From NCBI GenBank assembly GCA_031551875.1, contig JAVBNA010000038.1, positions 34,901-98,900 on the forward strand: 64,000 nucleotides of DNA. The letters are read 5' to 3'. This document shows, one piece after another, positions 56,142 through 64,000 of the stretch. The translations under genes were made by a program, and so were the position numbers. Each line of letters opens with the position of its first letter. Within the stretch, counting starts at the first letter, position 1. Origin of the DNA: JAVBNA01 sp031551875 (GTDB taxonomy: Bacteria > Bacillota > Clostridia > Oscillospirales > Acutalibacteraceae). A model generated the notes under the pieces. It ran no database searches, was not told the DNA's origin, and was given only the letters and a program-made list of their open reading frames with translations.

Positions 56142-57854
56142 TTACTTCTCCTTGGGGATGCGCACGGTCACACGGGTATACTCGCCCTTAACGCTCTCGT
56201 ACTGGAGCCCGTACCCCTCCCCATACGTCAGACGAAGCCGGCGGTTGACGTTAAAAACGCCGATACCCGACAGGCTGCTCTTGCTTTGACCCCCGCGCTC
56301 CTCCATCAGCCTGGCCAGCTCCTCCGCGTCCATGCCCACGCCATCGTCCTCCACCATGATCAGCAGGCTGTCCCCTTCCTCCCGCGCGCTGAGCGTGATC
56401 GTCCCGAACATCCCGGTGGGCTCGATGCCGTGGAAGATCGCGTTCTCCACCAGCGGCTGGAGGGTAAACTTGACAAGTTTATAGGAATACAGCGACTCGT
56501 CGATTTTGTTCTCAAAGCGAAAGGATTCCATATAGCGAAGGGCCTGGATCTCCACATAGGCCTTCAGCAGGTCAAGCTCAACGCCCAACTCCACCTTCTC
56601 CCCCGTGCCCTTGGCCAAATTGCGCAGTAAAATCGAAAGGCTATGCGTCATCTGTGCAATACCGACATTTTTCTGAATGGTGGCCATCCAGTGAATGGAG
56701 TCCAGAGTGTTGTAGAGAAAATGGGGGTTGACCTGGCTTTGCAGCAGAGCGATCTCCGCATTTTTCTGTTCTGCGTGCATTTCCTCCATCTCCTGCATCA
56801 GACGGACAATGCTCGCGCTCATTTCGTTGACTACGCGACCGACCTCGGCAATTTCAGACTGTCCCTTTTCAATGGAGGGGTCATAGGAAAAGTCGTTGTC
56901 GGAGATGCGTCGGATGCGGCGGGTCAGACGCTTGAGCGGGTTCACCAAAAGCCCCGAAAGCATGATAACCAAAAGCACGCCGGTAAGCGCCGCCGCCGTG
57001 ATGGTCATCACAATAATATAGATCATCGGGCTTCGGTCATGTGTCAAAAAGGTGGCGTCTGAATATCCGTACAGCTTGAGTCCGGCCACAGACAACTGCC
57101 GCACACTGACGAGATAGTCGCTTCTGCCGTACGTGAGCATCTTGCCCTCCTGCGGAAGGGGGCTTATATTTTCAGGCAGCACACTGCTGTTGTGGGGTAG
57201 CGGATGGTCATCGGCCGTGGTGACAAACATCTGCTCCTCCTCCCGGTTGACCAGAAGCTTGGGAATAAACGAGCAGTCCACTTCAATATATACATATCCT
57301 ACACTGCGCCCCGTGCTGTCGTGCACCCGCGAAATCATCCCCAGGTTGTTCACTCCGGGGTCTTTCATAGAGGGGAACACCCCTTCTGCCGTGGGCGCTT
57401 CGCTCAGGAAAAAGGTCTGAAACAGAGGGAGCGCCCGAACCTTTTCGGGCGTTATTTTGCATTCGTACGGCAGAGCGTTTGCATGCACCTCTACGTCGCG
57501 GTCATTGAAAATCAACAGCTCCTCGATATAGTTCCCCAGCTTATTGGCGGAAATATAGTCCCCGAGCCTAAGCCGCACAATCTCGGACAGCTCACCCGTT
57601 GGTTCGTTTTTTATCAGGATCTGCGCCATTCCCTCGTCGCTCTCACAGAGGCTTCCCAGCTTTTTGATCTCACGGAAGGAGTCCTCCATCCAGTCCCGCG
57701 CCGTGTCCAGATACAGGTCGTGAATGCGCTCGGCCTTATCCGTGATCAGGGAATCCAGCCGGTTGTACAAATAAAAATTGCTGGACATGCACACCACCAG
57801 AATGCAAATCACCGCGATTAAAATAAATTTCAGCTTGAGGCTGTGAATTCCCAT
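56142..57854 (-). CDS. YesM-type sensor histidine kinase
   Basis: 570 residues. An N-terminal helix (about 8-30) and a second helix (about 278-300) frame a dCache-like extracellular sensor of about 250 residues. HAMP follows (LLVNPLKRLTRRIRRISDNDF), then the His_kinase domain with the phosphorylated His in QSQVNPHFLYNTLDSIHWMA and a HATPase end (LQPLVENAIFHGIEP, VEDDGVGMD, GIGVFNVNRRL). It should phosphorylate the YesN-like regulator encoded next. A sigma-A promoter is at 57887-57915. Confidence 0.94.
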   Translation of the reverse strand: MGIHSLKLKFILIAVICILVVCMSSNFYLYNRLDSLITDKAERIHDLYLDTARDWMEDSFREIKKLGSLCESDEGMAQILIKNEPTGELSEIVRLRLGDYISANKLGNYIEELLIFNDRDVEVHANALPYECKITPEKVRALPLFQTFFLSEAPTAEGVFPSMKDPGVNNLGMISRVHDSTGRSVGYVYIEVDCSFIPKLLVNREEEQMFVTTADDHPLPHNSSVLPENISPLPQEGKMLTYGRSDYLVSVRQLSVAGLKLYGYSDATFLTHDRSPMIYIIVMTITAAALTGVLLVIMLSGLLVNPLKRLTRRIRRISDNDFSYDPSIEKGQSEIAEVGRVVNEMSASIVRLMQEMEEMHAEQKNAEIALLQSQVNPHFLYNTLDSIHWMATIQKNVGIAQMTHSLSILLRNLAKGTGEKVELGVELDLLKAYVEIQALRYMESFRFENKIDESLYSYKLVKFTLQPLVENAIFHGIEPTGMFGTITLSAREEGDSLLIMVEDDGVGMDAEELARLMEERGGQSKSSLSGIGVFNVNRRLRLTYGEGYGLQYESVKGEYTRVTVRIPKEK

Positions 57855-57886
57855 GGATTTATACCCCCTCTATGCCTGTCAAGACA

Positions 57887-57915
57887 ATTATACCGTACAT
57901 TTCGGGACAGCGCAA
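57887..57915 (-). promoter_or_regulatory. Promoter of the YesM-YesN operon
   Basis: On the minus strand TTGCGC (57915-57910), 17-nt spacer, TATAAT (57892-57887), about 35 nt before the start codon. The following TGTCTTGACAGG forms a small inverted repeat at the transcript start. Confidence 0.75.
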
Positions 57916-58027
57916 CATTCAAAGATTTTGCAGAATGTTTTATCGTAATATTTTACTAAAACATAAATTTGTATTGTTATACGTTTAATAATCGTAAAAT
58001 TATACTCATCTTTCCGAACTTTATCGG

Positions 58028-58056
58028 TTGCCCAAAAAAGGCAGGACAGATATAAT
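58028..58056 (+). promoter_or_regulatory. Promoter of a candidate small RNA
   Basis: TTGCCC (58028-58033), 17-nt spacer, perfect TATAAT (58051-58056). No gene follows within reach, but a terminator does. Confidence 0.55.
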
Positions 58057-58062
58057 AAGTGT

Positions 58063-58226
58063 GATCCATCACCTTTGTGTCTGATCAAAAGCCTTTTTGT
58101 CAAAAAAGGGGCTTTCCGGGTCAATCACGTCGATTGGGACGTGTTGAGTTCTCGGAAAATGAATAAGCTTTCTCTCATTCTCTTTATTGGGGCTGCAGTT
58201 TTGTGCAGCCCCCCTTTCCCTTTTTA
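58063..58226 (+). ncRNA. Candidate small RNA of about 160 nt
   Basis: It lies between the promoter at 58028 and an intrinsic terminator in which GGGGCTGCA (58189-58197) pairs with TGCAGCCCC (58204-58212), followed by a pyrimidine tract. Internally, AAAAGCC...TTTTTG pairs with CAAAAAAGGGGCTTT, and the remaining stretch CACGTCGATTGGGACGTG forms a second hairpin. No known RNA family is recognised. A 22-codon frame inside (MNKLSLILFIGAAVLCSPPF) runs into the terminator and has no good ribosome site, so it is probably chance. Confidence 0.4.
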
Positions 58227-58244
58227 GGGGGTATTTTTTGTAAT

Positions 58245-58283
58245 AAAGCAAGGGATACGACGTTTATACGTGCCCCTTGCTTT
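58245..58283. terminator. Hairpin, possible terminator
   Basis: AAAGCAAGGG (58245-58254) pairs with CCCTTGCTTT (58274-58283); a smaller ACG/CGT pair closes the loop. CTTTAT follows. Confidence 0.5.
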
Positions 58284-58474
58284 CTTTATGGCTTCGTATA
58301 TAAAAATGCTTTTTATACATTACTCTCCGACAATATGGTCTTTTTTCTTTTAAACTCTCTTTCCGTTCAGAATTTGTATTTAAAAGGAGCCTCTTTCTCT
58401 CGGCCCGGAAGCGCGAAAAGCGCGGCGTATTTGTGTTTGAGCACACCCGGATACACAAATTTCAGGGAATATGG

Positions 58475-58502
58475 TTGTCAGAAAAAAAAATAGTGATATA
58501 AT
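58475..58502 (+). promoter_or_regulatory. Promoter of the GH-HEAT/GT2 operon
   Basis: TTGTCA (58475-58480), 16-nt spacer, TATAAT (58497-58502). The leader to the start codon is about 240 nt and contains a 212-bp inverted-repeat element. Confidence 0.7.
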
Positions 58503-58532
58503 GATAAAGAAATAGTCCGTATAAGGATGTTA

Positions 58533-58744
58533 TTGTTCCCCCGATAAAATCATGAATTTAGATTGGCGCGGGGATTTGCCGCCAGATAAGGCGGAGGACA
58601 CAACGGCGCGCCGCTTAGCCGGCTGCGTCCAATAGCCGCATTTTCGCTTTGCGAAAACCCCAGGCTGACGCCTGGCAAAGACGACAACGCAGTATGACGG
58701 TAAATTCACCGCCAAGATGTTTCAAGATTTAGTTGGGGGAGCAA
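58533..58744. repeat. Inverted-repeat-bounded element (MITE-like or large RNA structure) in the 5' leader
   Basis: The left edge TTGTTCCCCCGATAAAATC and the complement of the right edge TTGCTCCCCCAACTAAATC match closely, and similarity continues inward (TCTTGGCGGTGAATTTACCG versus TTGGCGCGGGGATTTGCCG). The interior has further hairpins (TTTTCGC/GCGAAAA, CCAGG/CCTGG). No coding capacity. It resembles a small nonautonomous element or an intergenic palindromic repeat. Its right arm supplies the GGGGGAG that acts as ribosome site for the next gene. Confidence 0.65.
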
Positions 58745-58750
58745 TTGCTT

Positions 58751-61700
58751 ATGAGAAAAATGCTGCTCGGTTATCTTGTGTTTTTTACCTTCCTGCTTAT
58801 GACCGTGTTCGGGGGAAACCTTCTCCTGCTGACCAGCGGAGAGACCTATGAATATGAAGGCGCGGACGGGATTACTTACGTCGCAAAAACCGAAGGGAAG
58901 CAGTTCCGTGTGTATCAGGGACAGGGGCAGTGGCAGGATCTGTTTGTGGCCGGTGTCAACCTCGGTTCGGGCAAGCCTGGGCATTATCCGGGAGAATTTG
59001 CGATCACTAAATCGGACTACCTGCGCTGGTTTCAGTACATCAGTGACATGAACTGCAACACGATCCGGGTATACATCGCGCAAATGCCGGCGTTTTATCA
59101 GGCACTTGCCGAATTCAATCAGACCGCAAAGAACCCGCTGTACCTCATGCATGGCGTATATCTCAACGAGGCGGATATCGCGGAGCTGGAGGACGCATAT
59201 GCGGACGACGGCCGGATTCGAAATGCCTTCCTTTCCGACATCAAAAACGTGGTTGACATTGTCCACGGCAACGCTGACATTGAAAAGACGCCCGGACACG
59301 CGGGCGGCCTTTACGCCGCCGACGTGTCGCGCTATGTGATCGGATGGATTTTGGGTATCGAGTGGGAGCCCGAATTTGTGACCAAAACCAACGAGAGCAA
59401 CCCCACACTCACGTCCTATGACGGAAAATACCTGCGCACCGCCGCCCGCGTGACGCCCTTTGAGGTCATGCTTGCACAGGCCGCTGACACCGCCATTTCC
59501 TATGAAACCGAAAACTATCAGGCACAGCGTCCGTTGGCCATGGCCAACTGGGTCACCACCGACCCGCTCTGCCACCCCGGCGAGCCCAACCCCGAAACAG
59601 AGGACGCGGTCAGTGTGGACATGGAAAACCTCCTCCCCAAGGAGGGCTTCGGGGCCGGCCTGTTCGCCTCCTACCATGCGTATCCTTACTATCCAGACAT
59701 GTTTAATTATGAGCAGGAATACATCAAAAGGGGGAACGGAAATACATATAAGGCGTATCTGGAAGAGCTTAACGCCCACCATGCTATGCCTGTACTGATC
59801 AGCGAGGTGGGCATACCGTCCTCGCGCGGCATCGCCCATGAAAATCCCCTTTCGGACTTTAACCAGGGACATGTCACGGAAACCGAACAGGGTAAAATGC
59901 TCTCCTCACTGGTGGGCGACATTCATTCGACCGGCTGTATGGGTGCGATTGTCTTCTCCTGGCAGGACGAGTGGTTTAAAAAGACATGGAACACCCAGGA
60001 CATGGACAACGCCGCCGGACGCGCCTTTTGGATGGACTACCAGACCAATGAACAGAGCTTTGGGCTGCTGTCATTCGACCCGGGCGAAAAGAAGTCGGTT
60101 TGCTATGTGGACGGCGACACGGCCGAATGGAGCGATACCGATCTGGTGACGCAAAACGGCGACTACCGCCTGTCCATGAAGAGCGACGAAAAGTTCCTGT
60201 ATTTCATGGTGGATATGAAGGACTTTGAGCATGAAAAGCTGTACCTGCCCATCGACACAATCCCCGGACAGGGCAACACGAGGTACAACGGGCAGGCGCT
60301 GAACATGGGCGCCGACTTCATGCTGGTGCTCGACGGGAAGAAAAACAGCACGGTGCTCATTGACCCCTACTACGACCCGACCTACTTCCTGTTTGGCGTG
60401 CAGAGCGCGGGCGCACTTGAGCGCAACCCAAGCCTCGAGAAAACCGACACCGGCCATTTCGTGCCCATCCGTCAGCTCATCAGCCGGAAGCTCAAAATTC
60501 CGCAGACCGAACAGGCGCTTCCCGCCCAAACCGTTGATACGGGCAAGCTGCGCTATGGCGTGGCCAATCCTGATTCCGCCGAATACGACTCTCTCGCTGA
60601 CTTCTATTGCAACGCTACGGGGCAGGTGGAGATCCGTTTGCCGTGGCTGCTGCTCAATGTCTCCGATCCCTCTACCGGCCTGATCATCGGCAATCTCTAT
60701 AAAAACAACCGAGTCACGCATGAAAAGGCGGGACCGGTTACGATTTCCCTTTACCCGGAGGGGGGCAGCGGCAACCTGCCGACCGGCGAATACAGCTGGC
60801 TCCGATGGGAGGACACGCCCACGAGCCATGAGCGGCTCAAAAAGTCCTACTATATTCTGGGGGATACGTTCAGCGGGCTTTCGGGCGCGCAGACACGCAC
60901 CCGGGGCAGCTGGGAGCTTTGGTGGGCAAACTGGAACCAAGCCGGCATCACCAATGTCTCTCACTGGTTTCCGATCCAGCCCTACATGAATTACCTGATT
61001 GCCTTTTTGCTCTCGGTCATTCTCTACTTCTTCCTGGTGCTGACCTACCTGCATATCGCTACCAGCCGGCGCAAGCGCAGGCACGAACGCGTGAAGAAGC
61101 ATCTCAGCGCTCTGGTATCCAAGGATCTCCCCCCCACCCTGCAAATCGGAGCACCCATCCCGGGTCTTAGACAGCGTTTTTCCAGAGAAAATCTCGCCGT
61201 GCTTTCGGAGCTGTTGACCACGCTTGAGGGCGAGGAGCAGGGACGTCTGCGCCGCCTGATTGAAAACGCCGGCTTTGAAAGCTTTGCCGGAAAGCATCTG
61301 CATTCGCGCGACAGGCAGCGTACGATTTTGCTGGTGCGTATGCTCGGTCAGCTGAACAACCCCACTCACAATGCGACCATCAAGGAACTGCTGTACAAAC
61401 ACACGAATCTGATCAGCTTGCAGTATCAGGGACTTCTGGCACTCTCGCTCACGGCGGACAGCCAAAACCTCACTGACGTCTGTATGGACAAAAAATTCAA
61501 ACAGAAGCTTTCCTTCCGCAGCCTTCAGGAAATCTTTAAGGTCTACACCGGGAACAAGGAGGCGCTGTATGCGAGCCTGCTGAATTCCCCCGACCGGTAT
61601 ATCGTCCGCATCTGCATCAAACGCATCGGCGCAGAGCAGGTATACCTCCTCGCACCCATGATTTTCCCCTTCCTGGACAGCGACGACTACAACCTTGTGA

Positions 61701-62059
61701 TTGACGCCGCCCGTTCGATGGGCCAGCTGAAATGGAAGGATGCGGGCGAAAATCTTCGCCTCCTGCTGGCTCACCCAAAATGGGAGGTACGCGGTACGGT
61801 TGTAAGCGCACTGGCCGAAATCGACCTCGGGAGATATGAGGATTTCATTGCCGTATTGCTGCACGACCCCGAATGGCAGGTGCGCTACAATACCGCAAAA
61901 GCGATCATCAAATCAAAGAACCTCAGCCGCATTCTGACCACTGTCGAACATTCAGGTGACCGGTATGCGCTCGAAATGCTGCAATATATCGTTTCGACGC
62001 GCTATATTTTGGAGGAGGCAACGTCATGCAACAGTTCCTTTTCAACCTGGTACTGGTAA
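58751..62059 (+). CDS. Membrane-spanning glycoside hydrolase with cytoplasmic HEAT repeats
   Basis: 1,102 residues from ATG 58751, nine bases after GGGGGAG; a TTG-led longer frame from 58733 would include that site. An N-terminal helix (about 5-27) leads to an external TIM-barrel glycosidase-like domain (about 50-460): GVNLGSGKPGHYPGEF, NCNTIRVYIAQMPAFY, the probable acid/base in GWILGIEWEPE (near 204) and the probable nucleophile in PVLISEVGIPSSRG (Glu352), then AIVFSWQDEWFK. A beta-rich CBM9-like domain (about 465-720, VDGDTAEWSDTDLV) comes next. A second helix (about 746-770) is followed by Arg/Lys-rich residues and a cytoplasmic helical repeat (about 800-1095) of HEAT type, e.g. LLLAHPKWEVRGTVVSALAE. 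The next gene overlaps by 34 bases. I know no characterised protein with this build. Confidence 0.85.
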   Translation: MRKMLLGYLVFFTFLLMTVFGGNLLLLTSGETYEYEGADGITYVAKTEGKQFRVYQGQGQWQDLFVAGVNLGSGKPGHYPGEFAITKSDYLRWFQYISDMNCNTIRVYIAQMPAFYQALAEFNQTAKNPLYLMHGVYLNEADIAELEDAYADDGRIRNAFLSDIKNVVDIVHGNADIEKTPGHAGGLYAADVSRYVIGWILGIEWEPEFVTKTNESNPTLTSYDGKYLRTAARVTPFEVMLAQAADTAISYETENYQAQRPLAMANWVTTDPLCHPGEPNPETEDAVSVDMENLLPKEGFGAGLFASYHAYPYYPDMFNYEQEYIKRGNGNTYKAYLEELNAHHAMPVLISEVGIPSSRGIAHENPLSDFNQGHVTETEQGKMLSSLVGDIHSTGCMGAIVFSWQDEWFKKTWNTQDMDNAAGRAFWMDYQTNEQSFGLLSFDPGEKKSVCYVDGDTAEWSDTDLVTQNGDYRLSMKSDEKFLYFMVDMKDFEHEKLYLPIDTIPGQGNTRYNGQALNMGADFMLVLDGKKNSTVLIDPYYDPTYFLFGVQSAGALERNPSLEKTDTGHFVPIRQLISRKLKIPQTEQALPAQTVDTGKLRYGVANPDSAEYDSLADFYCNATGQVEIRLPWLLLNVSDPSTGLIIGNLYKNNRVTHEKAGPVTISLYPEGGSGNLPTGEYSWLRWEDTPTSHERLKKSYYILGDTFSGLSGAQTRTRGSWELWWANWNQAGITNVSHWFPIQPYMNYLIAFLLSVILYFFLVLTYLHIATSRRKRRHERVKKHLSALVSKDLPPTLQIGAPIPGLRQRFSRENLAVLSELLTTLEGEEQGRLRRLIENAGFESFAGKHLHSRDRQRTILLVRMLGQLNNPTHNATIKELLYKHTNLISLQYQGLLALSLTADSQNLTDVCMDKKFKQKLSFRSLQEIFKVYTGNKEALYASLLNSPDRYIVRICIKRIGAEQVYLLAPMIFPFLDSDDYNLVIDAARSMGQLKWKDAGENLRLLLAHPKWEVRGTVVSALAEIDLGRYEDFIAVLLHDPEWQVRYNTAKAIIKSKNLSRILTTVEHSGDRYALEMLQYIVSTRYILEEATSCNSSFSTWYW

Positions 62060-63441
62060 TCAATATCGTATCCTTATTCTATGTCATCCTTGTGGACTGC
62101 GTCTACCTCATCCAGCTGATTTCCTCGGCGCTTAGCCTAAATAAGTATGTCAAAATGAGCCATTACTCCGACCATGAACGTTATTTTGATTCGGAGAATA
62201 CCATCCCCATCTCGGTCATTGTCCCGGCCTACAACGAATCGGCCACCATTGTGGACAATGTGAAAAACCTTCTGAATCTCGACTTCCCTGAGTATGAGGT
62301 CGTCGTGGTCAACGACGGATCCTCCGACGGAACCATGCCCATCCTGATTGCGCATTTTAACCTGATACAGGTGATGCAGCCGGTCAAGCGCTCCATCCCC
62401 ACAAAGAATGTCAGGGTCATTTACCGCTGTCCACAGCACCCCAATCTTGTGGTGCTTGACAAGGAAAACGGCGGCAAGGCCGACGCTCTCAACGCCGGCA
62501 TTAACGCCGCGCGCTATCCTGTGTTCATCTCCATTGACGCCGACTCGCTTCTGGAAAAGGAATCTCTGATGAAGATCGTCATGCCCTTCGTGCAGGATCA
62601 CCGCGTTATCGGGGTGGGCGGGATCGTGCGTATCGCGGACGGCTGTAAGGTCAGCCAGGGCGAGCTGCAAACCGTCGGACTTTCCAAAAACCCGCTGGTC
62701 ACCCTGCAAACGGTCGAATACCTGCGCGCCTTCCTCACCGGCCGCATCGGTTTTGACTCCATGGGCATCCTGCTGATTGTTTCAGGCGCGTTCGGCGCCT
62801 TCAACAAGCGCGCGGTCATTGAGGTGGGCGGGTACACCGTGGACACCATCGGCGAGGACATGGAGCTGGTGGTGAAGCTGCATGAGCACATGCGCAAGGA
62901 GAAACGGGAGTATTCCATCAAGTTTCTGCCCGACCCGGTGTGCTGGACACAGCCCCCCACCACACTGTCAGACCTGCGCAAGCAGCGTAAGCGCTGGCAG
63001 ATCGGACTGGTTTCTTCCCTGCTCAAGCATCGCAGAATGCTCCTGAACCCGCGCTATGGGCGCATCGGCCTGGTTGCGCTCCCTTATTACTGGATCTTTG
63101 AAATGATCGGGCCAATCCTCGAGTCGGCGGGATTCATCACCGTGCCCCTGAGTTTTATGCTTGGTATCATCAACATAAACTTCTTCATCGCATTTTATGC
63201 GGTGGCCGTACTGTACGGGATCATCCTGTCCATCGGTGCGCTGCTCCTCGAGGAGCACACCTTTAAAAAGTATCCGTCGATGGGACAGTTGATTAAGCTG
63301 ACCTGTTATTCGATCATTGATAACTTCGGTTACAGGCAGCTGAACACGATTTTCCGCGTGGACGCCATGATGGGCTACCGCAAAAACAAGCACAGCTGGG
63401 GAAGCATGAAACGAAAGAGATTTGCGGACGACGAAAAATAA
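62026..63441 (+). CDS. Processive family 2 glycosyltransferase (polysaccharide synthase-like)
   Basis: 471 residues, start ATG 62026 inside the end of the previous gene, with TTGGAGGAGG upstream. One N-terminal membrane helix, a GT-A catalytic domain and about four C-terminal helices, as in hyaluronan/PNAG/cellulose-type synthases. Motifs in order: VIVPAYNESATIVDNV, VVVNDGSSDGT, KENGGKADALNAGI, ISIDADSLLEKE (DxD), TIGEDMELVVKLH (ED, catalytic base) and RKQRKRWQIGL (QxxRW). All residues needed for processive synthesis are present. There is no PilZ domain, so direct c-di-GMP control is not evident. It should make and export a beta-linked polymer, with the co-encoded hydrolase acting on it. Confidence 0.93.
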   Translation: MQQFLFNLVLVINIVSLFYVILVDCVYLIQLISSALSLNKYVKMSHYSDHERYFDSENTIPISVIVPAYNESATIVDNVKNLLNLDFPEYEVVVVNDGSSDGTMPILIAHFNLIQVMQPVKRSIPTKNVRVIYRCPQHPNLVVLDKENGGKADALNAGINAARYPVFISIDADSLLEKESLMKIVMPFVQDHRVIGVGGIVRIADGCKVSQGELQTVGLSKNPLVTLQTVEYLRAFLTGRIGFDSMGILLIVSGAFGAFNKRAVIEVGGYTVDTIGEDMELVVKLHEHMRKEKREYSIKFLPDPVCWTQPPTTLSDLRKQRKRWQIGLVSSLLKHRRMLLNPRYGRIGLVALPYYWIFEMIGPILESAGFITVPLSFMLGIININFFIAFYAVAVLYGIILSIGALLLEEHTFKKYPSMGQLIKLTCYSIIDNFGYRQLNTIFRVDAMMGYRKNKHSWGSMKRKRFADDEK

Positions 63442-63474
63442 TTTTGTTACAGCGGTTTCTGCCGTCAACCAGTT

Positions 63475-63509
63475 CACCCCCGTGCACAGCCTGTGCACGG
63501 GGGTGTTTC
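63475..63509 (+). terminator. Terminator after the GT2 gene
   Basis: CACCCCCGTGCACAG pairs perfectly with CTGTGCACGGGGGTG, followed by TTTC. Confidence 0.88.
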
Positions 63510-63621
63510 ATGGGCAGAGGGAACCTTTAGCCCGAATATAACCGGTATTGACTCCGGGGTAAGCCCTGGATCTCCGCTCACCTTGTTGTTACTTCGTAAT
63601 AAAAATTTATCCCATTCAATC

Positions 63622-63650
63622 TTGACTTCATTTGTCAAGTATGGTATCAT
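63622..63650 (+). promoter_or_regulatory. Promoter of the tRNA-Ser pair
   Basis: TTGACT (63622-63627), 17-nt spacer, TATCAT (63645-63650), 16 nt before the first tRNA. Confidence 0.75.
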
Positions 63651-63666
63651 AACTCAGTCGATATCC

Positions 63667-63755
63667 GGAGAGGTGTCCGAGCGGTTTAAGGAGCTGGTCT
63701 TGAAAACCAGTGATCCCGAAAGGGACCAAGGGTTCGAATCCCTTCCTCTCCGCCA
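63667..63755 (+). tRNA. tRNA-Ser (anticodon TGA)
   Basis: The acceptor stem GGAGAGG pairs with CCTCTCC, the anticodon loop CTTGAAA sits on a CTGGT/ACCAG stem, and a long variable arm (GATCCCGAAAGGGACC) marks it as serine. T arm GGTTCGAATCC; CCA is encoded (63753-63755). Confidence 0.97.
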
Positions 63756-63780
63756 CTATTCTCTCTACATGCATTCACCC

Positions 63781-63870
63781 GGAGAAGTACTCAAGTGGTG
63801 AAGAGGCTCCCCTGCTAAGGGAGTAGGCTGGGCAACTGGCGCAAGGGTTCAAATCCCTTCTTCTCCGCCA
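63781..63870 (+). tRNA. tRNA-Ser (anticodon GCT)
   Basis: The acceptor stem GGAGAAG pairs with CTTCTCC, the anticodon loop CTGCTAA is on a CTCCC/GGGAG stem, and there is a long variable arm. T arm GGTTCAAATCC; CCA is encoded (63868-63870). It lies 25 bases after the first tRNA-Ser and probably shares its transcript. Confidence 0.97.
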
Positions 63871-63895
63871 CCATATCACGTCTAACGTGATACAC

Positions 63896-63927
63896 AGAAA
63901 AGCCGTCCTTCGGGGCGGCTTTTCTGC
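63896..63927 (+). terminator. Terminator after the tRNA pair
   Basis: AGAAAAGCCGTCC pairs with GGGCGGCTTTTCT around TTCG. A small hairpin TATCACG/CGTGATA precedes it. No gene is visible from here to 64000. Confidence 0.85.
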
Positions 63928-64000
63928 GTTTTAGGGGCAAAAACTTTCTGTTTCTGCCATTCCTTGGATGCAAATTGACCTTCAAGCGGTGTTTTACCAT

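Noticed and set aside
58063..58226. 6S RNA or another known RNA family
   Set aside because: The pattern of one long rod with a central bulge is not visible, so only a generic small-RNA call is made.
58161..58229. 22-codon frame MNKLSLILFIGAAVLCSPPF
   Set aside because: Looks like a signal peptide but half of it is the terminator stem, and no ribosome site precedes it.
60071..61864. 597-codon minus-strand frame opposite the GH-HEAT gene
   Set aside because: Antisense shadow; no motif or ribosome site.
63815..64000. 61-residue minus-strand frame at the right edge
   Set aside because: It runs through the terminator and the second tRNA-Ser.

Overview
The window reads as a chromosomal segment of a moderately GC-rich, anaerobic Gram-positive bacterium of the class Clostridia, most likely the Oscillospirales/Ruminococcaceae side. 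I infer this from the Shine-Dalgarno-rich starts, TTGACA/TATAAT promoters with 17-nt spacers, Firmicute-type ribosomal proteins and RNA polymerase, a c-di-GMP-I riboswitch, a YesMN-type two-component system, ferredoxin-dependent 2-oxoacid oxidation, and a secreted hydrolase with cohesin-like and dockerin modules. Species cannot be named from sequence alone.

Layout, left to right. (1) 1-2137: the end of a GT4 glycosyltransferase, a terminator, a decayed histidine-kinase 3' end, and a complete-looking IS630 element with a frameshift heptamer. (2) 2155-7534 (minus): five overlapping or abutting genes (GNAT, pyridoxamine-oxidase-like, UbiA prenyltransferase, a rifampin-phosphotransferase-like dikinase, a second GNAT), a compact operon of unknown product. 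(3) 7683-9445: an ECF sigma factor with a translationally coupled membrane protein. (4) 9507-21519 (minus): the core information operon rpoB-rpoC-rpsL-rpsG-fusA-tuf, with a strong rpoB promoter. (5) 21970-27619: an L,D-transpeptidase lipoprotein with Big_2 domains, MntP, a REC/HD-GYP c-di-GMP phosphodiesterase, then a separate c-di-GMP riboswitch transcription unit of unclear content. (6) 27023-28975: GntR regulator, CPBP protease and cyclase-family hydrolase. (7) 29182-37513: a sodium/solute symporter, then PaaK-IorA-IorB-PaaK-ACT, a probable aromatic 2-oxoacid fermentation cluster, followed by an SGNH esterase. (8) 37564-44358: a nonsense-disrupted DUF6440-like gene, an AlkA-type glycosylase, a Ser/Thr kinase with its HTH partner, and divergent lipoprotein genes. 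(9) 44440-47070: an IS30 element with a broken transposase, and a MATE exporter. (10) 47500-57854: a ROK repressor, a 1,454-residue GH3/esterase/cohesin-like/dockerin enzyme, a cysteine-rich small membrane protein, and a YesN/YesM system. (11) 57910-63441: a candidate small RNA, a 212-bp inverted-repeat element in a 5' leader, then a membrane-spanning glycoside hydrolase with cytoplasmic HEAT repeats overlapping a processive GT2 synthase. (12) 63667-63870: two tRNA-Ser genes.

The best candidates for undescribed biology are the GH-HEAT/GT2 pair (a putative exopolysaccharide synthesis and trimming machine), the c-di-GMP-controlled transcript at 25836-26890, the UbiA/Rph-like operon, and the hydrolase carrying both a cohesin-like and a dockerin module. 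All functional statements come from reading motifs by eye; no database search was run.
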